A stretch of 7,692 nt of DNA from Calditrichota bacterium (lineage in GTDB: Bacteria > Zhuqueibacterota > Zhuqueibacteria > Oleimicrobiales > Geothermoviventaceae), in the NCBI GenBank assembly GCA_013152765.1, contig JAADFT010000081.1:1-7692 (forward strand). The letters are read 5' to 3'. The notes beneath the pieces are model-generated. The model did not search any database and was not told the origin of the DNA. It worked only from the letters and a program-made list of their open reading frames with translations. The translations under genes and the position numbers were made by a program. Positions 1 to 6,500 of this stretch are shown here, one piece after another. The number at the start of each line of letters is the position of its first letter. Position 1 is the stretch's first letter.

Positions 1-143
1 CCGCGATCTTCGGGGACTCGCCCTTCCCACTCTGGAAGCAAGTTCTCGTGCATTTCAGTTCGCTTTAGTCAAACAGCCAAAATACGAAGCCCAACCTCAA
101 TCCCCAAAAACAACTACTGAAGTCGCGTCCTCCCTCAACGGCT
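1..143. other. Unresolved left-edge segment after the NuoH-like gene
   Basis: No gene can be assigned with confidence. On the minus strand an ATG at 53-51 opens a frame that runs off the window (MHENLLPEWEGRVPEDR). It has no convincing Shine-Dalgarno sequence and no recognisable NuoB-type motif in the 17 visible codons. On the plus strand a frame open from base 3 ends at a TAG at 66-68 (last residues FPLWKQVLVHFSSL) and could be the 3' end of a convergent gene. Codon composition does not separate the two. The Mbs-like order predicts a NuoB-type gene here on the minus strand. The gap of roughly 110 bases after the restored NuoH stop would fit the end of the operon equally well. Bases 69-143 are A/C-rich on the plus strand and look non-coding. 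Confidence 0.4.
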
Positions 144-1064
144 TCACACGGCGAACCGTGCGTCAGAAAACAGCGAGCAGCAGCCCGACCAGGCCCAGGG
201 CCGTGGGCCAGCCCCAGAAGAACCGCTTTGCTCCGTGCGGAAGCGCGGGAACACCAGTCCCACCAGCAGCGGCCACAGGAAAATCGCGAACGTCTTCACC
301 CAGAGTTCCACCAGGTTCGACGCGCCACCGAGGAAGAGGTCCGCGTACAGAGTCAGCTTCGCGAACATGAAGATGGCGCGACTGGACATCATCAGGCCGA
401 GGTATTTGCCGCCGAATTCCGACATCGGCCCGGAAGCGATTTCCTGCGGTGCGATGGGTACATCGAACGGCTGGTTGCCCATCATGCCCAGCAGAGCCAC
501 GAAAGCGGCAGCGGCCGCAAACGGCGAGCGAATGAGGTTCCAGCTTGCGAAACCGTCCTGCGCCCGCACGATCTCCACAAGAGAAGTCGTGTTGTACTGG
601 ACGATCAGCGTGACCACCGCCACGATGAAGGGCAACTCGTAACCCACCATCATCGTGAGGCCACGCGAGACGCCAATGATGCCGTTGGGATTGGCAGACT
701 CTCCGACAGCCAGGGCCATGCCCAGACTGCCGAAAACCATCACGTAGAGGATCAAAATCAGATCGCCGTTGAAACTGAAAGGCGAAAGAAAGCGCGACTC
801 GCGCAGCAGCGGCACCAGGAGCAGCGTGGAAATCGAGCCCGTCAGCGCAAACACCGGCCCGAGGTGGAACATGGTGCCGTGCGAGATGGCGCTTTTCTTG
901 GCCCAGAGCTTGACCACGTCCAGGAACTGCTGGGTCACCGGCGGGCCAACCCGATTCTGCACCCTCGCGGTGATCTTGCGCGCCACGCCCATATAAAACA
1001 GGCCGGTGACCATAGCCACCAGAATGGTCGCAAGCGCGCTCAGTATTTTCAGAAAAACGTCCAC
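144..1064 (-). CDS. NuoH/MbhM-like membrane subunit (complex I subunit 1 family), frameshifted near its 3' end
   Basis: This is the integral membrane subunit that, in complex I and group 4 hydrogenase-type complexes, anchors the peripheral redox arm and couples it to the ion-pumping subunits. The family signatures are clear: ARVQNRVGPP at residues 33-42, a conserved loop around GVSRGLTMMVGYELPF (131-146), and QPFDVPIAPQEIASGPMSEF (198-217) with Glu208 and Glu216. About seven to eight membrane helices are visible. The start is GTG at 1064. No closer in-frame start suits the family N-terminus, and the ribosome binding site is weak. After FRTEQ (residue 279) the protein becomes an unrelated tail rich in Ser, Gly and Trp. 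In the next frame, codons 225-166 encode a hydrophobic last helix beginning RFFWGWP and ending LLLAVF before a TGA at 165-163, just as expected for the family. One base, or four, appears to be missing near 226-230. The intact product would have about 300 residues. The gene follows the second MnhD-type subunit after a 70-base gap and is the last clear gene of the operon in this window. Confidence 0.92.
   Translation of the reverse strand: MDVFLKILSALATILVAMVTGLFYMGVARKITARVQNRVGPPVTQQFLDVVKLWAKKSAISHGTMFHLGPVFALTGSISTLLLVPLLRESRFLSPFSFNGDLILILYVMVFGSLGMALAVGESANPNGIIGVSRGLTMMVGYELPFIVAVVTLIVQYNTTSLVEIVRAQDGFASWNLIRSPFAAAAAFVALLGMMGNQPFDVPIAPQEIASGPMSEFGGKYLGLMMSSRAIFMFAKLTLYADLFLGGASNLVELWVKTFAIFLWPLLVGLVFPRFRTEQSGSSGAGPRPWAWSGCCSLFSDARFAV
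145..162 (-). repeat. Hairpin directly behind the restored stop of the NuoH-like gene
   Basis: On the minus strand CGCACGG and CCGTGTG flank a TTCG loop, giving a 7-bp stem with one G-U pair. It begins one base after the TGA at 165-163, which is the stop codon of the frame-corrected NuoH-like gene. No T-run follows immediately, so it is not a classical intrinsic terminator. It may instead protect a 3' end or lie between two cistrons. As the sequence stands, the shifted reading frame runs through it and ends at 146-144. Confidence 0.4.
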
Positions 1065-1134
1065 TTCAGTCCGTCTCTCTTAGCTCCCTCGTAACCCACA
1101 ACCCGCCGGCCCACCACCGGGTGGACGACGTCTG

Positions 1135-2997
1135 CTAAAACACCAGATTCTTCGCGAACAGGAACATTCCCGCCAAAAAGAGAATCACGTACAGAGCGTA
1201 GGTCTGGCCATCTCCGGTGTACACGTAGCGCATGAGGTCGAAGAGGTTTTCCAGATTCTGGGCCAGATTCGTGTAAAGCCGATCCGCACTCGCCTTCAGC
1301 CAGGGGCCAAACGCACGTTCGAAAGGCTGGTAGAACCGCGTCGCGTACTGCAGGTTGACGCCGGGCGGCACGGGTTCACCCGAGGTGTGGATGTCGAGCT
1401 GCCCGACTTTCCGCGACCGCGGCCAGAGCGCCAGCACGATCAGCACGGTCAGGAAAACGGCGCCGATGATGTTTGCCGTCAGCATCAGGTTCACGGTTCC
1501 AGCAGGCGACCACAGACTGGTGTCCCCAACCTGGATCGGCTGCACACCGGGAAGCACAGCCATCGCGCTGCTGATCCAGCGCAAAGCCGACTGCGGGTAA
1601 ACGCCAAACCACAGTGTGAACAGCACCAGAACGAACATGGGAATGCGCATGCTCCAGGGCACTTCCTCGACTTTCTCGAAGCGCTCGGGCAGTTGCCCCA
1701 GGAAAATCGTGTTGATCAGCCGGTAAGCGTAGAGGAACGCCGCCGTGCTGGCGATCATGGCCACCACCAGCAGCCCGACCATGTGCTTCTCGACCAACGC
1801 CTCGTACAAAATCCACTTGGCGGGAAAGCCGCTAAGCGGCGGGATGCCGGCCAGCGAGATGACGCCCAGCAACATCGCCACAAAGCTGTACGGCATTTTC
1901 TTGATCAGCCCGCCGAGCTCATCCATCCGGTGCGTACCCGTGCGGTAGAAAACAGCGCCCACAGTCAGGAAGAGCAGCCCTTTGAAAATGGCGTGGTTCA
2001 GCGCCTGGTAGAACGCTCCGGCCACGCCAAGGGTCGAGGCGATTCCAAGCCCAAGCAGAATGTAGCCGATCTGGCCCACACTGGAGTAGGCGAGCAGCCG
2101 CTTGGCGTCCTCCTGAACAACGGCGATCAGCGTGGCGACAAAAGCCGTGATGGCTCCGATCCACGCCACCGTGTAGTGCGTGATCGGGTGTTGCCAGAGG
2201 CTTCCCAGCCTCGCCCAGAGCTCGGGTCCGGCCAGGACGAAGAGCAGAACCGTGAGCCCGTACACACCCAGCTTGCTCAGCGCACCGGAGAAAAACGCTG
2301 TGAAGGGCGCCGGCGAGATCTCGTAAGCATCCGGGGCCCAGGTGTGCAGCGGCATCATGGCCGCCTTGACGCCGAACCCGACGAGCAGCAGCGCCCAGAT
2401 GGCCCACTGGGTACTGGTAGCAAGACTGCTCCAACTGTTCAGAACGTGCCCGAATTGAAGCGTGCCGAGTGTGGCGTTGACCAGCACCAAAGCCAGCAAC
2501 ATGCTGTAGGCGCCGATCAGGCTCATCACGAAATACTTGAGACCGGCTGCCTGGGCCTCGTAGCGGTAGTAGATCACGTTCAGGAACGAGGACCAGGTCA
2601 TCATTTCCCAGAAGAAGAACAGCGACAGAAAATCACCAGCTACGAGCACACCGATCGAGGCGGCGATGGACATCCCGAACGAAAAGAAAAAGTAGTTCGC
2701 CCGCTCCCGCTCGCGCATGTACGGAAAGGCGAACCACAGCGTCAGCACTCCCAGACCGAGCACCAGAACACTGAAAAGCTGGGTCAGCGGGTTCGCACGC
2801 CAGACCAGGTCAAACCCCAGCAGGTGAAAATGCCAGGGCGCCACGGACGTACCGGCAAGCGAAACCAAAGCAAGCGCCCACGCTGCAGCGGCAAAAAGCA
2901 ACGCGTCGCGCAGAAAACGGCTCACGCGGCCGACAAGTGGTGTCAGCAGCGCGGCACCGAAAAGCGGGATTAGAAGTTTTGCGTAGTACTCTGGCAT
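1135..2997 (-). CDS. NuoL/MnhD-type antiporter-like subunit with C-terminal extension (Mbs H'-like)
   Basis: A 620-residue proton/cation-translocating subunit of the complex I antiporter-like family (proton_antipo_M). The proposed proton-path residues are all present: Glu131 in FFWEMMTW, Lys211 and His218 in GVKAAMMPLHTWAPDAY, Lys242 in SKLGVYGL, His335 and Lys339 in NHAIFKGLLF, and Lys394 in GFPAKWILY. About 14 membrane helices fill residues 5-525. Beyond the core lies a roughly 95-residue extension (526-620) with a polar segment, a likely amphipathic helix around 552-592 and a final membrane helix at 598-617. This resembles the lateral helix plus anchor of NuoL and of the H' subunit of Mbs. 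It is about 130 residues longer than the preceding MnhD-type protein. The ATG at 2997 lies 26 bases after the upstream stop, with a weak GGGA ribosome binding site. It is not MrpA: it lacks the MbhD/MbhE-type C-terminal domains, which are separate genes here. Confidence 0.93.
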   Translation of the reverse strand: MPEYYAKLLIPLFGAALLTPLVGRVSRFLRDALLFAAAAWALALVSLAGTSVAPWHFHLLGFDLVWRANPLTQLFSVLVLGLGVLTLWFAFPYMRERERANYFFFSFGMSIAASIGVLVAGDFLSLFFFWEMMTWSSFLNVIYYRYEAQAAGLKYFVMSLIGAYSMLLALVLVNATLGTLQFGHVLNSWSSLATSTQWAIWALLLVGFGVKAAMMPLHTWAPDAYEISPAPFTAFFSGALSKLGVYGLTVLLFVLAGPELWARLGSLWQHPITHYTVAWIGAITAFVATLIAVVQEDAKRLLAYSSVGQIGYILLGLGIASTLGVAGAFYQALNHAIFKGLLFLTVGAVFYRTGTHRMDELGGLIKKMPYSFVAMLLGVISLAGIPPLSGFPAKWILYEALVEKHMVGLLVVAMIASTAAFLYAYRLINTIFLGQLPERFEKVEEVPWSMRIPMFVLVLFTLWFGVYPQSALRWISSAMAVLPGVQPIQVGDTSLWSPAGTVNLMLTANIIGAVFLTVLIVLALWPRSRKVGQLDIHTSGEPVPPGVNLQYATRFYQPFERAFGPWLKASADRLYTNLAQNLENLFDLMRYVYTGDGQTYALYVILFLAGMFLFAKNLVF

Positions 2998-3023
2998 AAT
3001 TTCCCGAACGCGTCAGATCGCCG

Positions 3024-4487
3024 TCAAGGACCGAGAACGCTGTGAATGTAAAAGCTCTTGTCCAGAAGCTCGTGCGCCGCAGGCTGAAGTACGTGCATGA
3101 CCCAGCCCGGGTAGAGCCCGATGACAACTACTGCTACAACGAGAAGCCCCAACGAAACGAAGGCCGACACCGGCAGGCGCGCCGCACGCACGCGCTCGTC
3201 CGCTGGTTTGAAGAAGAGCCGACCCACAACCCGCAGGTAGTACACGGCCTCGATCACACTGCCCACTAACGCCAGCGCAGCGATGGCAACGTAATGGGCT
3301 TTCACGGTTTCCGAAATGACCAGAAACTTGCTCCAGAAGCCGTTCAGCGGCGGCAGCCCCATGATCCCGAAAGCCCCGATGCTGAACGCGACCGCCAGCA
3401 GCGGCACACGACGTCCCATGCCGTCCATGTCAGCGATCTCTTTGCTGCCCGAATGGTAGACCAGGTAGCCCGCCGTGAGGAACAGCAGGGCCTTCAGGAG
3501 CGCGTGGTTCAGCATGTGGAAAAGCGCAGCAACCAGGCCGCCAGCAGTGCCGAGTCCGAGCGCCACCAGAATCAATCCCATCTGACCGATGCTCGAGAAC
3601 GCCAGCATTCGCTTGATCTGCCGCTGCCGAAGGGCCGCCATTTCGCCCATCAGCAGGGTAACGATGCCCATGATGACCAGGAAGTGAATCACGCCCTGGA
3701 AATTGAAAATCGTGTAGAGCATGCGAGCCAGGGCGTACACAGCGCCCTTCACAACAATGGCCCCGAACACAGCGCCAATTGGCGTCGGGGCCATCGAGTA
3801 GGCATCTGGAGCCCAGCCATTTAGCGGAAACATCTCCGATTCCACGCCAAGCCCAACCACCATCAGAATGACGGCGGGTACGGCAATTCGCGGATCGACG
3901 CTCGGCATCTTGGCGGCCAGGTCGGCCATGTTCAGGGTGCCGGTGCTGGAGTAGATGAGCACAACACCGAGCAGGAAGAAATTCGAAGCCAGGGATCCGA
4001 TGATCAGGTATTTGAAAGCCGCTTCGGACCCGTCGCGGTCGCGAATGAAGGCCGTGAGGGCGTAGGCCGAGATGCTGGTAATCTCCATGAAAACGAACAG
4101 GTTGAAAATGTCGCCGGTGAGTACCATCCCGAGCGAGCCGGTTACCAGCATCAGGCACAGCATGCAGTAGCGTTCCTTGGGCTCCACCCGGATGTACCAG
4201 ATGGAGTAGATCGCCACGAGCACAGCCACAAACAGGATCATCACGGCCATGAAAATGCCGAGCGGCCCGATGGTCAGGTTGATGCCCAAAGGCGGACGCC
4301 AGCCAGCGATGATCACAACGATGGGCTTCTCCAGGGCGCGCGGCACGTACGAAATGGCCAGGGCCAGGTCGAAAAGCAGCGTCAACAGGGGCAACGCTTC
4401 ACCCAGCGGTCGCCAGGCGCGACGCACCAGCGGCACCAGAAAAGCCGTCAGGAGTGGGAGTGCAATCAGTAGAACAGGGTCTAACAA
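3024..4487 (-). CDS. mnhD: MnhD/MrpD-type antiporter-like subunit (Mbs/Mbh H-like)
   Basis: A 487-residue membrane subunit of the antiporter-like family shared by MrpD, MbhH and NuoM/N, with about 14 helices. Length and motifs fit MrpD. Seen: Glu135 in FVFMEITSIS (helix 5), Lys247 in VVKGAVYALAR, His324, His328 and Lys332 in FHMLNHALLKALLF, and Lys387 in GFWSKFLV. At the helix 7 motif the protein reads GVESEMFPLNGWAPDAY (214-230). Glu216 therefore stands where NuoM-type proteins, and the next gene in this operon, have Lys, and Asn223 stands where they have His. The start is a TTG preceded by GAGG six bases upstream, which supports this unusual start codon. It follows mnhC after a 64-base gap and precedes the second antiporter-like gene by 26 bases. 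It probably acts in the membrane arm as one of two ion-translocating modules. Confidence 0.94.
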   Translation of the reverse strand: MLDPVLLIALPLLTAFLVPLVRRAWRPLGEALPLLTLLFDLALAISYVPRALEKPIVVIIAGWRPPLGINLTIGPLGIFMAVMILFVAVLVAIYSIWYIRVEPKERYCMLCLMLVTGSLGMVLTGDIFNLFVFMEITSISAYALTAFIRDRDGSEAAFKYLIIGSLASNFFLLGVVLIYSSTGTLNMADLAAKMPSVDPRIAVPAVILMVVGLGVESEMFPLNGWAPDAYSMAPTPIGAVFGAIVVKGAVYALARMLYTIFNFQGVIHFLVIMGIVTLLMGEMAALRQRQIKRMLAFSSIGQMGLILVALGLGTAGGLVAALFHMLNHALLKALLFLTAGYLVYHSGSKEIADMDGMGRRVPLLAVAFSIGAFGIMGLPPLNGFWSKFLVISETVKAHYVAIAALALVGSVIEAVYYLRVVGRLFFKPADERVRAARLPVSAFVSLGLLVVAVVVIGLYPGWVMHVLQPAAHELLDKSFYIHSVLGP

Positions 4488-4551
4488 AGCCTGCCTCGGA
4501 ATGTCCTTACCAGTTCAGCAACTCTACTCGGAACGTTGGCTCAACAGTCAC

Positions 4552-4893
4552 CTACCACTTGAGCTGGCGAATCTTCTCGATGTTCAGCGTCTTGTGGTGG
4601 TCGTAAAGACGAATTACGATGGCCAGGGCCAGCGCCGTGACAGCCAGTCCGATCACAATGGCCGTGAGCACAAGAGCCTGCGGCACGGGATCCACCATTT
4701 TCTCAGGCCGAAAGCTTGGATCCGAGAAAATCGGCGCCGTGCGGCCCTTCACGTAACCGATCGTGATCAACAGAAGGTTCACGCCGGTTTCCGCGATGCT
4801 GAGCCCGAGCACGATCTTCACGATGTTCTTCTTCGTCAGCACCGCGTAGGTGCCAATCAAAATCAGCGAAAGCGCGGCGACGTAGTAAACCAT
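4552..4893 (-). CDS. mnhC: Na+/H+ antiporter subunit C (MnhC/MrpC, NuoK-like; Mbh G-like)
   Basis: A 113-residue NuoK-family membrane protein with three helices (about 3-20, 26-48 and 73-97). The typical MnhC pattern is complete: GTYAVLTKKNIVKIVLGL near the N-terminus, Glu35 in helix 2 (the position of the functional Glu in NuoK), NLLLI, then DPVPQALVLTAIVIGLAVTA (88-107). Length matches the family. In Mrp and Mbh/Mbs complexes this small subunit sits beside the MnhD-type module and contributes to the ion path. The ATG at 4893 has GGAG about 11 bases upstream. The gene follows the MbhE-MnhB fusion after a 53-base gap that contains a small hairpin. Confidence 0.95.
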   Translation of the reverse strand: MVYYVAALSLILIGTYAVLTKKNIVKIVLGLSIAETGVNLLLITIGYVKGRTAPIFSDPSFRPEKMVDPVPQALVLTAIVIGLAVTALALAIVIRLYDHHKTLNIEKIRQLKW

Positions 4894-4916
4894 GCTTCAG
4901 AGTTCTCCAGAGAATT

Positions 4917-4934
4917 TGCCCCGTCCAAGGGGCA
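4917..4934 (-). repeat. Small intercistronic hairpin between mnhB and mnhC
   Basis: On the minus strand TGCCCC and GGGGCA enclose a six-base loop, giving a perfect 6-bp GC-rich stem in the 53-base gap between the two genes. No T-run follows. It is too weak for a terminator and might be a transcript-processing or stabilising element. It could also be a chance feature of GC-rich DNA. Confidence 0.25.
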
Positions 4935-4946
4935 TTGCCCGCCTCC

Positions 4947-5633
4947 TCAGCGGATCGTTTCCATCAGGTGATCCAGGATTCCCGTCAGCTCGCTGCCCAC
5001 CTTCAGGCCGATGGCCACGTAGATCAGCGGGATGACGCCGGCGCTGAAAACGGCATTGGCCGTGCCGAGGGGTAGAAAATTGTAGAGAAAGCTGCGCCCG
5101 TAGACCAGGCCCAGGAGTCCCAGCACAACGAACGTGGTTCCAGCCAGCGATTCGATCGCCATCAACCAGGTGTGACTCACGTCGTAGCTGCGGAACGCCA
5201 TGTACATCAGCAGAAAGCCCGTGGCGATGATCACGCCGCCCTGGAACCCGCCGCCGGGAGTCAAATGGCCGTGCACGAACACGTAAGCGCCAAGCAGAAC
5301 GATCAGCGGGAAGAGAATCAGCGCCGCCGATTTGACGATCAAACTGGCCGGAGTTCGCTGCGTCCGCTTGCCGCGTTTGTCGAACAACACGGCGCCCAGC
5401 CCGGTCGCGGCCAGAAAAAGCACTGTCACTTCGCCCAGCGTGTCGAAACCGCGGTAGTTCACCACGATGGCGGTCACGATGTTCACCGAGCCCGTTCTCG
5501 CCACGCCCTCCCGCAGGTAGCGCTCGGCCACCTGGGGATTCATCTTGTTCACGCCGAAGGGCACCAACCTCAGCGTCGACACAAGGACGAACCCGATTAC
5601 CGCCAGCGAAGCCAGTGCCAGGACTTTCTTCAT
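4947..5633 (-). CDS. mnhB: MbhE-MnhB fusion: Na+/H+ antiporter subunit B with N-terminal MbhE-type domain
   Basis: A 228-residue membrane protein with two family modules in one chain. Residues 1-90 match the MbhE-type domain: a first helix at about 4-22, then SVNIVTAIVVNYRGFDTLGE (49-68) and a second helix. Residues 97-228 are a complete MnhB domain, with HGHLTPGGGFQGGV (121-134) and the conserved IGLKVGSEL near the end (208-216), plus about four helices. In standard Mrp the MbhE part is the far C-terminus of MrpA and MnhB is separate. Here MrpA as such is absent and the part is joined to MnhB, as I recall for MbxF/MbsF. The ATG at 5633 overlaps the TGA of the DUF4040 gene (ATGA), which indicates translational coupling. 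Confidence 0.94.
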   Translation of the reverse strand: MKKVLALASLAVIGFVLVSTLRLVPFGVNKMNPQVAERYLREGVARTGSVNIVTAIVVNYRGFDTLGEVTVLFLAATGLGAVLFDKRGKRTQRTPASLIVKSAALILFPLIVLLGAYVFVHGHLTPGGGFQGGVIIATGFLLMYMAFRSYDVSHTWLMAIESLAGTTFVVLGLLGLVYGRSFLYNFLPLGTANAVFSAGVIPLIYVAIGLKVGSELTGILDHLMETIR

Positions 5634-5872
5634 TCCTCGTACCTTCTGGTTTTGCGCACGGTAATCACGAAAATCGCCGTCGTCAACCCGACGCCCACCG
5701 CCGCTTCGGTCATGGCCACATCCGGCGCCTGGAGCAGGTAAAAGAAGATCGACGCGATGAGGCTGATGACCGAGCTCGCCGCAATGGCCGCGATCAAGTC
5801 GCGGAGGTGCACCGTCAGGATGGCGGCAGCAATCAGGATCAACGTCAAAACAATCGGTAGAAACGTCTGCAT
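5630..5872 (-). CDS. DUF4040 / MbhD-type subunit (MrpA C-terminal module as a separate gene)
   Basis: A small membrane protein of 80 residues with three predicted helices (about 2-22, 27-47 and 55-73). The DUF4040/MbhD signature is clear: LRDLIAAIAASSVISLIA, then QAPDVAMTEAAVGVGLTT (48-65) with Asp51 and Glu56. In Mrp antiporters this module is part of the C-terminus of MrpA. In Mbh and Mbs complexes it is a subunit of its own (MbhD). I chose the ATG at 5872, which has a weak GTGAG eight bases upstream. A GTG at 5881 would add three residues but has no ribosome binding site. The TGA overlaps the ATG of the next gene. The gap to mnhG upstream is about 38 bases. Confidence 0.9.
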   Translation of the reverse strand: MQTFLPIVLTLILIAAAILTVHLRDLIAAIAASSVISLIASIFFYLLQAPDVAMTEAAVGVGLTTAIFVITVRKTRRYEE

Positions 5873-5910
5873 ATCAGGCACTCACGAATTGGGCGCGAGC
5901 CGCTGCTGGC

Positions 5911-6255
5911 TCATTCGTCCTCAACATTGCCGTGCTTACTCACACGGCGGTAGTGATCGAAAACAGTCCCTTTCCACAGCGGCACGCCGCTCTTGTAGCT
6001 GCCGCGGCCCAGCGCGTGGCTCGAAATGGGCGAAGCCAGCAAAATGAAAAACGCGATGATGGCCGTCTTGAAGATCCACGCCGGGTTCACCACGCCGACT
6101 CCCACGATCGTGAAGAAAGATCCGAGCGTGGTCGCCTTGGTGCCGGCCTGCAGGCGGTTGTACACGTCGGGAAAGCGGTAGATGCCCAGTGCTCCCAGAA
6201 ACAGGAAGATCACCCCGACGGAAATCATCACGTGTCCGATGATCGTGTGGATCAC
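5911..6255 (-). CDS. mnhG: Na+/H+ antiporter subunit G (MnhG/MrpG; Mbh C-like)
   Basis: A 114-residue membrane protein with three helices (about 5-25, 40-58 and 62-78) and a polar C-terminal tail of about 33 residues. The core motif GALGIYRFPDVYNRLQAG (21-38) followed by TKATTLG (39-45) identifies MnhG, as does the SPISSHALGR segment (75-84). Where many Mrp G proteins have His in RLHA.TK, this one has Gln. I believe the Gln form is common in Mbh/Mbs-type operons. The start is a GTG that overlaps the mnhF stop by four bases (GTGA), which supports this otherwise unusual start codon and indicates coupled translation. It is an accessory membrane subunit of the antiporter module. Confidence 0.95.
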   Translation of the reverse strand: MIHTIIGHVMISVGVIFLFLGALGIYRFPDVYNRLQAGTKATTLGSFFTIVGVGVVNPAWIFKTAIIAFFILLASPISSHALGRGSYKSGVPLWKGTVFDHYRRVSKHGNVEDE

Positions 6256-6500
6256 AGCCCGCCCTCCAGATACCGGGCCACGGTGAGCACACCGATGAAG
6301 CTCAGCACCGCGTAAATCAAAGCCACGTCGATGTAAATGTACCGGTTGAAAAACAACCCCAGAAGCACAAGCAGCGACGTGATGATCGTGGTCATGGAAT
6401 CAGCGGCCACCACTCTGTCCGACGTGGTTGGCCCTTTGACAACCCTCAGAGAGGCCAGAATGAGCGCGGCCGCAATGACGCCGAAATAGACCGGGATCAT
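6252..6500 (-). CDS. mnhF: Na+/H+ antiporter subunit F (MnhF/MrpF; Mbh B-like)
   Basis: An 82-residue protein with three membrane helices (about 2-20, 35-51 and 56-77). The family motifs are complete: RVVKGPTTSDRVVAADS (19-35) and the C-terminal IDVALIYAVLSFIGVLTVAR (57-76) with Asp58. Length is normal for MnhF. It is a small structural subunit of the membrane module. ATG at 6500 overlaps the mnhE stop (ATGA), and its own TGA overlaps the GTG of mnhG, so E, F and G are a tightly coupled block. Confidence 0.96.
   Translation of the reverse strand: MIPVYFGVIAAALILASLRVVKGPTTSDRVVAADSMTTIITSLLVLLGLFFNRYIYIDVALIYAVLSFIGVLTVARYLEGGL

Noticed and set aside
222..233. Programmed -1 frameshifting at the break in the NuoH-like gene
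   Set aside because: The site has only three A in a row and no X-XXY-YYZ heptamer, and the shifted frame would simply be the normal family C-terminus. An indel explains it better.
228..1094. Long plus-strand open frame opposite the NuoH-like gene
   Set aside because: It is a shadow of the minus-strand gene. Its translation is rich in Arg, His and Gln with no family resemblance, as expected antisense to a GC-rich membrane-protein gene.
1111..1124. Hairpin CCACC-N4-GGTGG between the second antiporter-like gene and the NuoH-like gene
   Set aside because: The stem is only 5 bp with no T-run. In GC-rich DNA this is expected by chance, and the downstream gene clearly belongs to the same operon.
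1387..2973. 528-codon plus-strand open frame opposite the second antiporter-like gene
   Set aside because: The translation is a low-complexity mix of Gln, Arg, His and Glu, while the minus strand encodes a full-length, motif-complete antiporter-like subunit.
1135..2997. Calling the second antiporter-like gene MrpA
   Set aside because: The protein has 620 residues, lacks the MbhD and MbhE C-terminal domains of MrpA, and stands after MnhD next to a NuoH-type gene, which fits the H' subunit.
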